Assembly: GCA_910589015.1 (NCBI GenBank)
Contig: CAJUSA010000012.1
Location: 1-64,000, forward strand
Direction of reading: 5' to 3'
DNA: 64,000 bases
Origin: an uncultured Christensenellaceae bacterium
GTDB lineage: Bacteria; Bacillota; Clostridia; Christensenellales; Borkfalkiaceae
Part shown: one piece after another, positions 43,288 through 51,269 of the stretch
Numbering within the stretch: the stretch's first letter is position 1
Layout of the letters: each line of letters starts with the position of its first letter
Notes under the pieces: generated by a model
Databases searched by the model: none
What the model was told of the DNA's origin: nothing
Seen by the model: only the letters and a program-made list of their open reading frames with translations
Program-made: the position numbers and the translations under genes

Positions 43288-43950
43288 TTATAATTGCCAG
43301 TCGATCGGGGGAATGCCGTGCTGTTCTAAATAGGCGTTGGTTTTCGAAAAATGTCTGCAACCGAAAAAGCCGTTATAAGCCGAGAGGGGGGAGGGGTGCG
43401 CGCATTCCAAAATCAGATGCTTGCCGCGGTCGATGAGCGGCACCTTCTTGCGGGCGTTCCCGCCCCAGAGCAAGAACACGAGGTGTTCTTTTTCGCGGCT
43501 CAAAAGCTCGATCACGCTGTCGGTAAACCAACTCCAACCGCAATTCGCGTGCGAATTTGCCTGATGCGCCCGCACGGTGAGCGCGGTGTTCATGAGCAGG
43601 ACGCCCTCGTGCGCCCATTTCGATAAATCGCCGCTGTTCGGTTCGGTGCAGCCCAAATCCTCTTTGAGTTCCTTGAACATATTCACGAGCGAAGGCGGCT
43701 TCTGAATGCCGTCGGGCACCGAAAAGCACAGCCCGTGCGCCTGCCCTTCGTTATGATAGGGGTCTTGCCCCAGCAACACGACTTTTACTTTATCGTAAGG
43801 CGTATAACGGAAACAGTTGAAAATATCGTGCATATCGGGGTAGATCACACGCGAGGAATATTCGCTTTTCAAAAACGTGCGGATCTGTTGGTAGCGTTCA
43901 TCCTCGAAGAGCGGGGCGAGAGGGGTTTTCCAGTCGTATAAATCAATCAT
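43288..43950 (-). CDS. ung: uracil-DNA glycosylase, family 1
   Basis: A 220-residue enzyme that removes uracil from DNA. The active-site loop GQDPYHNEGQAHGLCFSV with catalytic Asp, the Leu loop HPSPLSAYNGFFGCRHFS, and LMNTALTVRAHQANSH fit family 1. I choose ATG 43950 (IDLYDWKTPLAPLF) because the longer frame contributes no conserved residues. It is separated from luxS by 16 bp and may share a transcript. Confidence 0.97.
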   Translation of the reverse strand: MIDLYDWKTPLAPLFEDERYQQIRTFLKSEYSSRVIYPDMHDIFNCFRYTPYDKVKVVLLGQDPYHNEGQAHGLCFSVPDGIQKPPSLVNMFKELKEDLGCTEPNSGDLSKWAHEGVLLMNTALTVRAHQANSHANCGWSWFTDSVIELLSREKEHLVFLLWGGNARKKVPLIDRGKHLILECAHPSPLSAYNGFFGCRHFSKTNAYLEQHGIPPIDWQL

Positions 43951-43966
43951 TTTGCACCGTAGTATT

Positions 43967-44395
43967 TTATATTTTCGCCAGAATGCCGAGGTAAGAGCGC
44001 AATTCTCTTTTTGCGTCCTGCAGGTCGTGTTCGAGATAGTTGCCGCATTCCTCGCGTTTGCTGCCCGGTATTTCGTCAAGCGCGAGCGCGATGGCGATCG
44101 CCTCCGCGAGCAGTTCCTTCACGCGGTCGTACTCTAAATTGCGCGTTAAAAGATAGAACCCCGTGCGGCACCCCATCGGCCCGAAATAGACGATATTGTC
44201 TTTCTCGGCGCTGTTTCTGAGCACGGTCGCCAAAAGATGTTCGATGGTGTGCAGCGCTTTGGGCGAGATATAATCGCCTGCGTTCGGTTTTTTGAAACGC
44301 AGATCGAAGGTTGCAATGCCGTGTGCGTCGGTCTGCATATGCAAGCCGACGGCAAGCTTGTCGTGATCTTTCTGAAACGAGGGGATTTTTTCCAT
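43967..44395 (-). CDS. luxS: S-ribosylhomocysteine lyase (LuxS)
   Basis: A 142-residue LuxS with the metal-binding HTIEH motif, PMGCRTGFY, and CGNYLEHDL with the third metal ligand and catalytic cysteine. It cuts S-ribosylhomocysteine to homocysteine and DPD, the precursor of autoinducer-2. It is a little shorter at the N-terminus than the usual 150-160. Its ATG overlaps the stop of pfs (TGATG), so the two enzymes that act in sequence are co-translated. Confidence 0.96.
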   Translation of the reverse strand: MEKIPSFQKDHDKLAVGLHMQTDAHGIATFDLRFKKPNAGDYISPKALHTIEHLLATVLRNSAEKDNIVYFGPMGCRTGFYLLTRNLEYDRVKELLAEAIAIALALDEIPGSKREECGNYLEHDLQDAKRELRSYLGILAKI

Positions 44396-45048
44396 CAGAT
44401 CGCCTCGATGATTTCGCGCATATGCGCTTTGAGGTTGACGAGCGCGTATTTCAGATTTTTCTTGAATTGCTCGGTCGTGCTGCCCGTGCCGTAGACGTCG
44501 GAAATGCCTTTCACGCTGATGCACGGCACGCCCGCATATTTGCAGACCTGCGCAATCGCGCCGCATTCCATTTCGCGGATATCGCAGCCGAGTTCCAAAA
44601 GCAGAGCGTGGTCGGTCGGACTGTCGTTAAAACGGTCGCCCGTGCCGAGCGCGCGGCGGGGGAAATCGAGCTTAGCGGGAACGGTGAGCGGCAGAAAATT
44701 TTCTTCTTCGTTCGGTAACGTGCCGACGGTTTTGCCCGAGAGCTGAACAAGGTCAAAATCGTACTGTACGACCTTGTCGATGGTATACAGTTCGGTCACT
44801 TCAGTATTGTTATGCAGACCGCCCGCCACGCCGAAGTTGAGAACGGTATCCGCACCCTTCGAAATCACGGCGCACGCGCCCGCGGCGGCGTTAACCTTGC
44901 CTTCGCCGCAGATGACGAGTACGACGTCTTTTCCGAACGCCTTGCCCTCGTAAACGGCTTTGCCGTATAAAGACGAAATGTTTTCGATTTCCATGCTTTC
45001 GAGCAAGGTTTCCGCCTCGCTTTCCATTGCAATTACGCAACCTATCAT
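44395..45048 (-). CDS. mtnN: 5'-methylthioadenosine/S-adenosylhomocysteine nucleosidase (Pfs)
   Basis: A 217-residue nucleosidase. NFGVAGGL, the ECGAIAQVCKYAGVPCISVK region and SDVYG with the catalytic Asp follow the purine nucleosidase fold. It removes adenine from S-adenosylhomocysteine, giving the LuxS substrate. It is a little shorter than E. coli Pfs (232). Gene order pfs-luxS is directly functional. Confidence 0.93.
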   Translation of the reverse strand: MIGCVIAMESEAETLLESMEIENISSLYGKAVYEGKAFGKDVVLVICGEGKVNAAAGACAVISKGADTVLNFGVAGGLHNNTEVTELYTIDKVVQYDFDLVQLSGKTVGTLPNEEENFLPLTVPAKLDFPRRALGTGDRFNDSPTDHALLLELGCDIREMECGAIAQVCKYAGVPCISVKGISDVYGTGSTTEQFKKNLKYALVNLKAHMREIIEAI

Positions 45049-45051
45049 ATG

Positions 45052-45792
45052 TTACTCCTTGTTTTGTTGTAATTTTTCGGTTTCGGTCTGATCGATCAGG
45101 GCGAGATTTCCTTGCGTGGAAGCGACGACCTGCGTTCCTTTTTCATAAAATTGCCGTCCCGCGGTCGTATATTCCGCACCGTCGATTTCGATTACGGTGA
45201 TAAAAACTCTTTCGTTTTCCTGTTTTTCTTCTTCGGAAGACGCCGTGCAACTTATTACGGTGCCCACGCGGTCGGGTTGATCTTCGCCTTTTATGGAATA
45301 ATCGCTCTTTTTTACGTCTTTCATGATAAAACACAAAAATTTGATGATCGCCGTCAGCGTGAGGGAAAAGATCGAAACCCCGAACACACAGAGCAAGACG
45401 AACGCCGCGGGATACCAATGCGCGGACAGCAAACCGATCCCGCCGAACAAACAGCTTATCACCGTAATTTGCACGAACATGCTTACGAGCACGACGTTCT
45501 TTTGCTTGATTTTGCCGCTTAAAATACTGCCGCCGAAGAGGTAGGTCGCCGCGCCGTCACGGTCATGGGGGTTTAACTCTTCGCTTTCCTTCGCGCCCGC
45601 ATTCTTCGCTCTTTTATAGGCGAGAATACTGTTTACAAGGATCGCGGCGAGCAGTACGAGGTAAATTCCGCCGAACAGCACGGCGATCCCGCAGCGTTCC
45701 ATGACGAGATTTTCGTTCAGCGCGCCCGCGTAGCTCAAAGTAATGCCTGCCGCGACTGTAAGTATGAACAAGAAGATCCATAATTTTTTCAT
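45052..45792 (-). CDS. membrane protein with soluble C-terminal beta domain
   Basis: A 246-residue protein. It has hydrophobic segments at about 6-22, 37-55, 103-120 and 128-150, and a 90-residue C-terminal domain, DRVGTVISCTASSEEEKQEN and then FITVIEIDGAEYTTAGRQFY. That domain resembles the C-terminal part of the membrane protein at 48716, so the two may be related. I start at ATG 45792 (KKLWIFLFILTV). Function unknown. It precedes pfs by only 3 bp, so it is probably co-transcribed. Confidence 0.75.
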   Translation of the reverse strand: MKKLWIFLFILTVAAGITLSYAGALNENLVMERCGIAVLFGGIYLVLLAAILVNSILAYKRAKNAGAKESEELNPHDRDGAATYLFGGSILSGKIKQKNVVLVSMFVQITVISCLFGGIGLLSAHWYPAAFVLLCVFGVSIFSLTLTAIIKFLCFIMKDVKKSDYSIKGEDQPDRVGTVISCTASSEEEKQENERVFITVIEIDGAEYTTAGRQFYEKGTQVVASTQGNLALIDQTETEKLQQNKE

Positions 45793-45860
45793 AAATCGAT
45801 CCCAGGGATGATACGCTACACGGTTATTATAACAAATTTTTTGCAAATAGGCAAGTAAGC

Positions 45861-45886
45861 GCGGGACGGATTTTCCGTCCCGCGCC
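45861..45886 (-). terminator. GC-rich hairpin downstream of the P-loop kinase gene
   Basis: A 10- to 12-bp perfect stem, GCGGGACGGA with TCCGTCCCGC, around TTTT; no strong T run. Confidence 0.55.
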
Positions 45887-45900
45887 CTTCGTTTGCAAAA

Positions 45901-46419
45901 TTATAGGTGTTTTCGGATCCATTCATCGATTTTTTGCGCCGTTTCCGCAGGGGAAAGGGTTGTGTTGTCGATGATCGCCATGTTCGGTTCGGTCTTGTCG
46001 GCATGCGTTTTCAGCCACTCGTTAAACGTGACGGAAGAGTCGATCCAGCGTTCGTCGGTGATGCCGCGCCCCGTTTCCATGCGGCGGCGCAGTTCGTTTC
46101 CGTCGCACGTTACGGCAAAGTATCGGATGTCCGAAAAGAGTTCGCGTTCGGGTTGGTGCTCGAACTGTTCGGGAATACCGCATCCGCACAGCACGACGGG
46201 TTTGCCGATCTGCATCACGTTTGCCGCCATGCGCATCCACAGGCGGCGGTAGGCGCAGTAATTGTCGGCAGGGGTATCGAAGATCGTGTGCCAGAGCAAA
46301 TCGCTTTCCAAAACGATATAGTCGCTCTCGGCTTGAAAGAGTATTTCGCAAGCGGTCGATTTGCCCACGCCAGACGCGCCCGTGACAATATATAAAGGTA
46401 ATTTTTTATTGGGATTCAT
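45901..46419 (-). CDS. P-loop nucleoside/nucleotide kinase-like protein
   Basis: A 172-residue AAA/kinase-like protein. YIVTGASGVGKSTACEILF is the Walker A motif near the N-terminus, and WHTIFDTPADNYCAYRRLWM fits a substrate-binding helix. It looks like the adenylate/shikimate/gluconate-type small-molecule kinases. ATG 46419 has AAGAGG upstream. Likely transcribed alone from a divergent promoter region with a hairpin in the leader. Substrate unknown. Confidence 0.8.
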   Translation of the reverse strand: MNPNKKLPLYIVTGASGVGKSTACEILFQAESDYIVLESDLLWHTIFDTPADNYCAYRRLWMRMAANVMQIGKPVVLCGCGIPEQFEHQPERELFSDIRYFAVTCDGNELRRRMETGRGITDERWIDSSVTFNEWLKTHADKTEPNMAIIDNTTLSPAETAQKIDEWIRKHL

Positions 46420-46450
46420 CGTTTTTCCTCTTATAAACTTAAAAATAAAA

Positions 46451-46472
46451 CGCTCGGGTACGATCCCGAGCG
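46451..46472. other. hairpin in the leader of the kinase gene
   Basis: CGCTCGGG pairs with CCCGAGCG around TACGAT, within a leader of about 150 nt. Could be a regulatory fold; no T run on the minus strand. Confidence 0.4.
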
Positions 46473-46576
46473 GCGAATGAATTGATTGCATAAAATTTAC
46501 GCGGCAAAAAACATGTTCGTTTCCGATCGGGTTTTATAAAACTGATAACGGGTCGTAAAAATGGACATCTTCATGC

Positions 46577-46619
46577 AGTTTAACACGGTTTTGCGCAATT
46601 GTCAAGATATCCGTATAAA
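46577..46619. promoter_or_regulatory. overlapping divergent promoters
   Basis: Minus: TTGACA (46600-46605) and TAAACT (46577-46582), spacer 17 bp. Plus: TTGCGC (46591-46596) and TATAAA (46614-46619), spacer 17 bp. The two overlap and would compete for polymerase. Confidence 0.5.
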
Positions 46620-46658
46620 ATTTTTTGGGTTGGAAATAAATTCTGCAAAGGAGGATTT

Positions 46659-47906
46659 ATGAATCCGTTTGAATTAACGCCGCAAAAAGCGGACAAGATT
46701 TTTACTTCGTGGAATAAAGTGCTCGTGAAACCTTACGACAAGAACACCGTCGATCCTTATACGCGTTTGAGGGTTATCCTGATGTCGGGCACCGAATTCG
46801 AATCGGTGCGCCTGACCCATGCGTTCTCGCGCCATTGCCCCAACAACGAGGTGCGCCGCCGCCTTGCCGTTATGCGCAGAGGGGAACAGATCCAGCAAAA
46901 ACGCGTCGCGGGGCTCAAACCCGCCGACGAAACCATTCTCGAGCATACCATCGGTTACGAACAGCTTGCCGTCGATCTGACCGCGAACCTCGCGATCTCG
47001 GAAAAAAATTCTTATGTGAAAAAACAGCTCGATTTCGCGTTGTTGGAAGATTTCGACCACCTGTACCGCTATGCCGATTTAATGGAACTCGAAAAGAGCG
47101 GCGATCCGCAAAAGCTTGTGGGAAACTACACCGAAATTATGCCCGGTCGCCCCACGGTCGCCGAATACCGTCATCCGTTCGACGACGTGGATTTTTATCT
47201 GAACGGCTATTTGAACGACCTCAAAACCAAGCTCAACGTCAACATTATCACGGCGGCGGAACAGCAGACCATGAATTTTTATATGAACGTGGGCAATTTG
47301 TATATCACGCCGCTCGGCAGAAAGCTCTATAACGAGATCGCCATGATCGAGGAACAGCACGTTACGGGTTACGGCAGCCTCAAAGATCCCTGCATGAGCT
47401 GGTGGGAAAATCTTTTGATGAACGAATATACCGAGTGTTATTTGTATTATTCGTGCTACGAGGACGAAAAAGACGAGCGCATCAAGGCGATTTGGGAAAT
47501 GCACTTCGAAGAAGAAGTTGCGCATCTGCACGAGGCGGCGCGCCTGTTGCAGACTTACGAAGGCAAGGTGTGGCAGCAGTGCTTCCCGAGCGGCGCGGAA
47601 TTCCCCGAACTGTTGAAATTCCGCTCGCAGAAGGAATATATCCGCGAGGTATTGAAGAGCGTACGCTTGACGGGCGTGGAAGAGGGGTGGGAAGAACTCG
47701 ACAAGGTGCCCGAAACCTTCCGCTATTTCGGATACAATGCGAAAATCAACGGCAATATCCAAACGGTGGGCACGCACAGCGTCATCGAACGCACGATCAA
47801 AGAGCTCGGCAGCGATTGGCGCAAGCAGGATAAGGATCACCCGATCAAGGCGCTTGCCGACCGCAAAAAAGATAATACCGACGTCGGCAGAGTCAAAGGA
47901 AAATAA
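46659..47906 (+). CDS. ferritin-like di-iron protein, possibly two fused domains
   Basis: A 415-residue all-helical protein. Repeated E and H signatures (TEFESVRLTHAFSRH, ILEHTIGYEQLAVDLTAN, IAMIEEQHVTGYGSL, NEYTECYLYYSCYEDE, HFEEEVAHLHEAARL) are spaced like the four metal-binding helices of ferritin-like proteins, perhaps twice. No rubredoxin or other domain is attached. I do not recognise a characterised family; it may bind two iron centres. AAAGGAGG precedes ATG 46659. Confidence 0.6.
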   Translation: MNPFELTPQKADKIFTSWNKVLVKPYDKNTVDPYTRLRVILMSGTEFESVRLTHAFSRHCPNNEVRRRLAVMRRGEQIQQKRVAGLKPADETILEHTIGYEQLAVDLTANLAISEKNSYVKKQLDFALLEDFDHLYRYADLMELEKSGDPQKLVGNYTEIMPGRPTVAEYRHPFDDVDFYLNGYLNDLKTKLNVNIITAAEQQTMNFYMNVGNLYITPLGRKLYNEIAMIEEQHVTGYGSLKDPCMSWWENLLMNEYTECYLYYSCYEDEKDERIKAIWEMHFEEEVAHLHEAARLLQTYEGKVWQQCFPSGAEFPELLKFRSQKEYIREVLKSVRLTGVEEGWEELDKVPETFRYFGYNAKINGNIQTVGTHSVIERTIKELGSDWRKQDKDHPIKALADRKKDNTDVGRVKGK

Positions 47907-47925
47907 ATAAGCAGATGGGCGCGGG

Positions 47926-48175
47926 ATATTTCGACTGCGCGCCTTCGGCGCTTCGCTCAATATGACAAGGGACGCGCCGAGAGATACTGCGCTTAATATG
48001 ACAATAAGGTGCGCCGAGAGATACTGCGTTTAATATGACAATAAGGTGCGCCGAGAGATACTGCGCTTAATATGACAATAAGGTGCGCCGAGAGTCGCTG
48101 CGCTTAATATGACAATGTGGTGCGCTAAGAGATAAGAATAATTCCCTTGTCATTCCGAGCGCAGTCGAGGAATCT
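47926..48175. repeat. dispersed hairpin halves around a 37-bp tandem array, site D
   Basis: Right half-like: stem ATATT/AATAT around an expanded core complement (47926-47967). Then four units of 37 bp at 47974-48121, beginning GCGCCGAGAG and carrying TTAATATGACA, then a partial fifth. A left half follows (48148-48175), stem ATTCC/GGAAT around GAGCGCAGTCGA. No gene in the 370 bp between the ferritin-like and C_GCxxG genes. Confidence 0.8.
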
Positions 48176-48201
48176 TTTTTCAAAACATTCCAAAACAGGA
48201 C

Positions 48202-48229
48202 AAAGGGCGGATTTCAATCCGCCCTTTTC
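48202..48229 (+). terminator. intrinsic terminator
   Basis: AAGGGCGGATT pairs with AATCCGCCCTT, with T run. Confidence 0.85.
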
Positions 48230-48232
48230 AAC

Positions 48233-48261
48233 TTGCTTTTTTCGTCGGAATATGCTATATT
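48233..48261 (+). promoter_or_regulatory. sigma-A promoter of the C_GCxxG gene
   Basis: TTGCTT at 48233-48238 and TATATT at 48256-48261 with TGC, spacer 17 bp. Confidence 0.7.
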
Positions 48262-48278
48262 GAATGAGAGGTGAAACA

Positions 48279-48719
48279 ATGGAACGGGCACAACAGGCAA
48301 AACAGAATTTTCTCAACGGTCTGAACTGCGCGCAGGCGGTCATGCTCGCGTTTTCCGACAAACTGAACGCGGACGAGAACACGCTCAAAGCGGTGGGGCT
48401 GCCCATGGGCGCGGGCATGGGGCGGCTGCGGCTGACCTGCGGCGCCGTTTCGGGCGCGGCGATGACGCTCGGATTGCTCTATCCCGAAAAAAGCAAAGCC
48501 GAAATGTATGCGCTCGTGCAGGAATTCATCAAACGGTTCAAAGAGAAAAACGGCAGCGTGATCTGCGGCGAATTGCTGACGGGTGCGCACATAAAAGCCG
48601 ATACCTCGCCGAATCCCGAGGCGCGTACCCCCGAATATTACAAAAAACGCCCGTGTCCCGATCTTATCTACGACGCGGCGGCGATCCTCGAAGAGATGAC
48701 GGGCGGAGGACAATCGTGA
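48279..48719 (+). CDS. C_GCxxG_C_C family protein (redox-associated)
   Basis: A 146-residue protein matching the C_GCAxxG_C_C family, with spaced Cys at NCAQAVML, LTCGAVSGAAMTLG, ICGELL and PCPDLIYDAA. The family occurs in anaerobes, often with redox proteins, and may hold an iron-sulfur centre; its function is not established. ATG 48279 follows GAGAGGTG; an ATG at 48264 overlaps the RBS. The next gene starts in the stop codon. Confidence 0.88.
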   Translation: MERAQQAKQNFLNGLNCAQAVMLAFSDKLNADENTLKAVGLPMGAGMGRLRLTCGAVSGAAMTLGLLYPEKSKAEMYALVQEFIKRFKEKNGSVICGELLTGAHIKADTSPNPEARTPEYYKKRPCPDLIYDAAAILEEMTGGGQS

Positions 48720-49384
48720 AACGCAAGCTAACGGGCATCTGCTGTTTATTGATTCTTTTCGGCGGAATTGCCTTGCTCATAGCAGGCATCGTCGTCGGGA
48801 ACACCTCTCTGCTCTTTGCGGGGATCGGCATAACGTTCGGCGGCGGGTTCGTCTGCGCGGTCGTCGCGTTTATCCTCAAATGCCTGCGCGTGCACGACCG
48901 TCGGAAAGATCCTGCGGTGGAAGAAGACTATGTTCCCGAGGACGAACGCATGATGGCGGCGGTGGCGGATAACTGGAATCTTTCCTCCCACGGCGATAAA
49001 ATCAAGGGTATTCTATTTGTCGGTTGTTTTATTGCAAGTTGCGTGCTCTTCGTCGTGTTTTCCGCGATCGGAAAAATGACGTGGGCGTTTGTATCGTGGG
49101 GCTGCGGCATGGGCATGATGCTCGTTGCGTTTGCGGTCGTAAAAATAAAAGAGCGTTTTTCATCGAAGTGCATGACGGACGGCCGCTTTTTTGAAACCGA
49201 GGCAACCGTGCTTTCGTGCGAGCTTATGTTTGAAGATCGGGCAAAGGGCAGGAGCATGTATCATGCGACGGTCGACGTCGCGGGCAAACAGGTAAAATGT
49301 ACTTGTTTCCGCCCGTATGAAACGGGGCAGAGCGTGGTGATTTTGCACGATAAGAAGACTGATTATACCATGATCAAAGAATAA
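48716..49384 (+). CDS. membrane protein with soluble C-terminal beta domain
   Basis: A 222-residue protein starting at GTG 48716 (GTGA overlap with the C_GCxxG gene; GGAGGA upstream). Two helices at about 7-27 and 32-52, another pair near 100-145, then a C-terminal 70-residue beta domain with TEATVLSCELMFEDRAKGRS and YHATVDVAGKQVKCTCFRPY. The C-terminal domain resembles that of the protein at 45052. Function unknown. Confidence 0.75.
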   Translation: MKRKLTGICCLLILFGGIALLIAGIVVGNTSLLFAGIGITFGGGFVCAVVAFILKCLRVHDRRKDPAVEEDYVPEDERMMAAVADNWNLSSHGDKIKGILFVGCFIASCVLFVVFSAIGKMTWAFVSWGCGMGMMLVAFAVVKIKERFSSKCMTDGRFFETEATVLSCELMFEDRAKGRSMYHATVDVAGKQVKCTCFRPYETGQSVVILHDKKTDYTMIKE

Positions 49385-49387
49385 GAA

Positions 49388-49411
49388 AACGCGGCGCATA
49401 TGCGCCGCGTT
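49388..49411. terminator. 24-bp perfect palindrome, probable shared terminator
   Basis: AACGCGGCGCAT and ATGCGCCGCGTT are inverted without a loop, between convergent genes; T-rich only on the minus strand. Confidence 0.6.
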
Positions 49412-49415
49412 GCAT

Positions 49416-50312
49416 TTATGCCGTTTTTTTGCGTTTTAGCGGTTTCATGCACAGTAACACATATGCAGCCGTCAGCAAAACGATCGCAATTCCGACCACG
49501 AGGAAACACACCCATTCGGGCACGACGTTTCCGAAAAATTCCAGCGTGCAGTCGAATCCTTTTCGGCATTCCGCCGCCGCCTGTTCGCTGAACGTTTCGC
49601 CCAGCCGATCGATCGCGCCGCCCATAAAATGTTCGTGCATGAGCGCGGTGCCGTAGGTTCCGGGCAGAAACATCAGCGTGTTTGCGATGGGCGCGGCAAG
49701 CGTTTGAATGGGCATGTAAGCGCCGCACAGAAAGCCGTAAGCCGCCGAAACGGTGGCTTCCACCGCCGTAATGCCGCCCTGCGATTTCAAAAACCGGCAG
49801 ACGATGGAAGAGAGCGCCGTGCCGAACAGCACCAAAAGAAGGGTGTCGGCAATCGTCAAAAAGACGTCGGCAACCGATAAATACCACCCCGCGCAGGCGA
49901 GATAGATGTAGCCTACGGCGAGCGCGACCGAGCAAACGAGCATCGTGACGATCGCCGTCGATAAAAAGTAACCGAGCGCAAGCGTCGAGCGCGGCACGGG
50001 CGACACGTTAAAATCGGAAAGGCGGTCGGTCGCTTTATCCTGCACCATGACCATGTTCGAAGTAAAGGCGATCGTAACGGCGCACACGGCAAGCAGAGAG
50101 GACATCAGCCAGCCGCCCGCAAAACCCTCGACAAGGCGTTTTTCGAGTTCAAACCCTTCGAACACCGAAGTCAGACTGTCGCGATAGACGTCGCCCAAAA
50201 ACGCCACGAAGAGGAAAAAGAGAATGAGCGGTGAGATGAGGGAAGAGAAGAACAAGCCCTTGTCTTTGAAATATACTTTGCAGTTGCGCGCGATCAAAGC
50301 TCTCAGTTTCAT
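49416..50312 (-). CDS. ABC-2 type transporter permease
   Basis: A 298-residue permease with six transmembrane segments and a large loop between the first and second. YFKDKGLFFSSLISPLILFF at the N-terminus and the GGITAVEATVSAAYGFLCGAYM segment fit the ABC-2 family. It pairs with the ATPase gene that overlaps it by 4 bp. Exporters of this type move drugs, lantibiotics or polysaccharides; the substrate cannot be told. Short C-terminal basic tail. Confidence 0.92.
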   Translation of the reverse strand: MKLRALIARNCKVYFKDKGLFFSSLISPLILFFLFVAFLGDVYRDSLTSVFEGFELEKRLVEGFAGGWLMSSLLAVCAVTIAFTSNMVMVQDKATDRLSDFNVSPVPRSTLALGYFLSTAIVTMLVCSVALAVGYIYLACAGWYLSVADVFLTIADTLLLVLFGTALSSIVCRFLKSQGGITAVEATVSAAYGFLCGAYMPIQTLAAPIANTLMFLPGTYGTALMHEHFMGGAIDRLGETFSEQAAAECRKGFDCTLEFFGNVVPEWVCFLVVGIAIVLLTAAYVLLCMKPLKRKKTA

Positions 50313-51217
50313 AGGTCGCCCCCCATTTTTTTGCCCGTTACGTTGAGAAATACGTCGTCCATTTTCCCCTTCGTGATTTCATAGTCCTCAAAGAGTTCGG
50401 GGTGTTTGAGAATGAGCGCGGTTGCTTCGGCGGTGTTCTTCACTTCGATGCGCCACGCTCCCGCAATCTCTTCGTATTTCAACCCGAGTTTTTTCACGGC
50501 TTGTTCGTTTGTGCCGTACAGCGTGATATAATCGCCCGTATATCGGTTCTTGAGTTCAAGCGGGGAAGCGTCGGCAAGAATTTTTCCGCCGTCGAGAATA
50601 ACGACGCGGTCGGCATCCGCCGTTTCTTCCATATAATGCGTGGTCAAAAACACCGTGAGCGCGTGTTCGCGGCGCAGCTGCATGACGATTTCCCAAACCG
50701 ATTTGCGCGTTTGCGGATCGAGCCCCGTCGTGGGTTCGTCGAGAATGAGAATTTCGGGATCGTGCAGAAGGGCGCGCGCGATATCGACGCGCCGCCGCTG
50801 TCCGCCCGAGAGTTTGCCCACGGGGCGGCGCAATAGGTCTTTGAGGTCGAAGAGCGCGATGAGCTCGTCGAGCCGTTTTTTATACGCCGCGCCGCCGATT
50901 CCGTATAGCCCCGCGCGGCAACGTAGATTTTCTTCGACGGAAAGGGGCGCGTCGAGCACGCTGTTTTGAAACACCACGCCCAATTTGCGTTTGGCTTCGT
51001 CGAGGTGCGTTTGGATTTCCTTTCCGCCGATGAGCACTTCGCCCGCCGTGCGCGGCAGCTTTCCGCAAAGAATCGAGATCGTCGTCGATTTTCCCGCTCC
51101 GTTCACGCCGAGGAAGGCGAAGAACTCGCCTTTTGCAACGGAAAAAGAAATATCGTCGACCGCTTTCACTTCACCGAAATACTTTTTTAAGTTTTTAATT
51201 TCGATTACGTTTTCCAT
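50309..51217 (-). CDS. ABC transporter ATP-binding protein
   Basis: A 302-residue ATPase. Walker A is FLGVNGAGKSTTISIL, the signature is LSGGQRRRVDIARALL, Walker B is ILILDEPTTGLDP, and the H-loop is TTHYMEE. A DUF4162-like tail follows, as in daunorubicin-resistance type transporters. The start at 51217 (ENVIEIKNLKKYFG) lies eight bases after TATAAT and has no Shine-Dalgarno, so the mRNA may be leaderless. An alternative ATG is at 51226. Confidence 0.93.
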   Translation of the reverse strand: MENVIEIKNLKKYFGEVKAVDDISFSVAKGEFFAFLGVNGAGKSTTISILCGKLPRTAGEVLIGGKEIQTHLDEAKRKLGVVFQNSVLDAPLSVEENLRCRAGLYGIGGAAYKKRLDELIALFDLKDLLRRPVGKLSGGQRRRVDIARALLHDPEILILDEPTTGLDPQTRKSVWEIVMQLRREHALTVFLTTHYMEETADADRVVILDGGKILADASPLELKNRYTGDYITLYGTNEQAVKKLGLKYEEIAGAWRIEVKNTAEATALILKHPELFEDYEITKGKMDDVFLNVTGKKMGGDL

Positions 51218-51224
51218 ATGCACC

Positions 51225-51253
51225 ATTATAAAGTTGCGCCGCGGCGCATGCAA
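51225..51253 (-). promoter_or_regulatory. promoter of the ABC transporter with a palindrome in its spacer
   Basis: On the minus strand TTGCAT (51248-51253) and TATAAT (51225-51230), spacer 17 bp. The spacer contains the palindrome TGCGCCGCGGCGCA (51235-51248), also found at 30743-30756. Confidence 0.65.
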
Positions 51254-51269
51254 CCGCCTTCGGGTTGCG

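Noticed and set aside
47974..48121. 37-bp tandem units considered as a CRISPR array
   Set aside because: The units are contiguous with no spacers between them and no cas genes are nearby.
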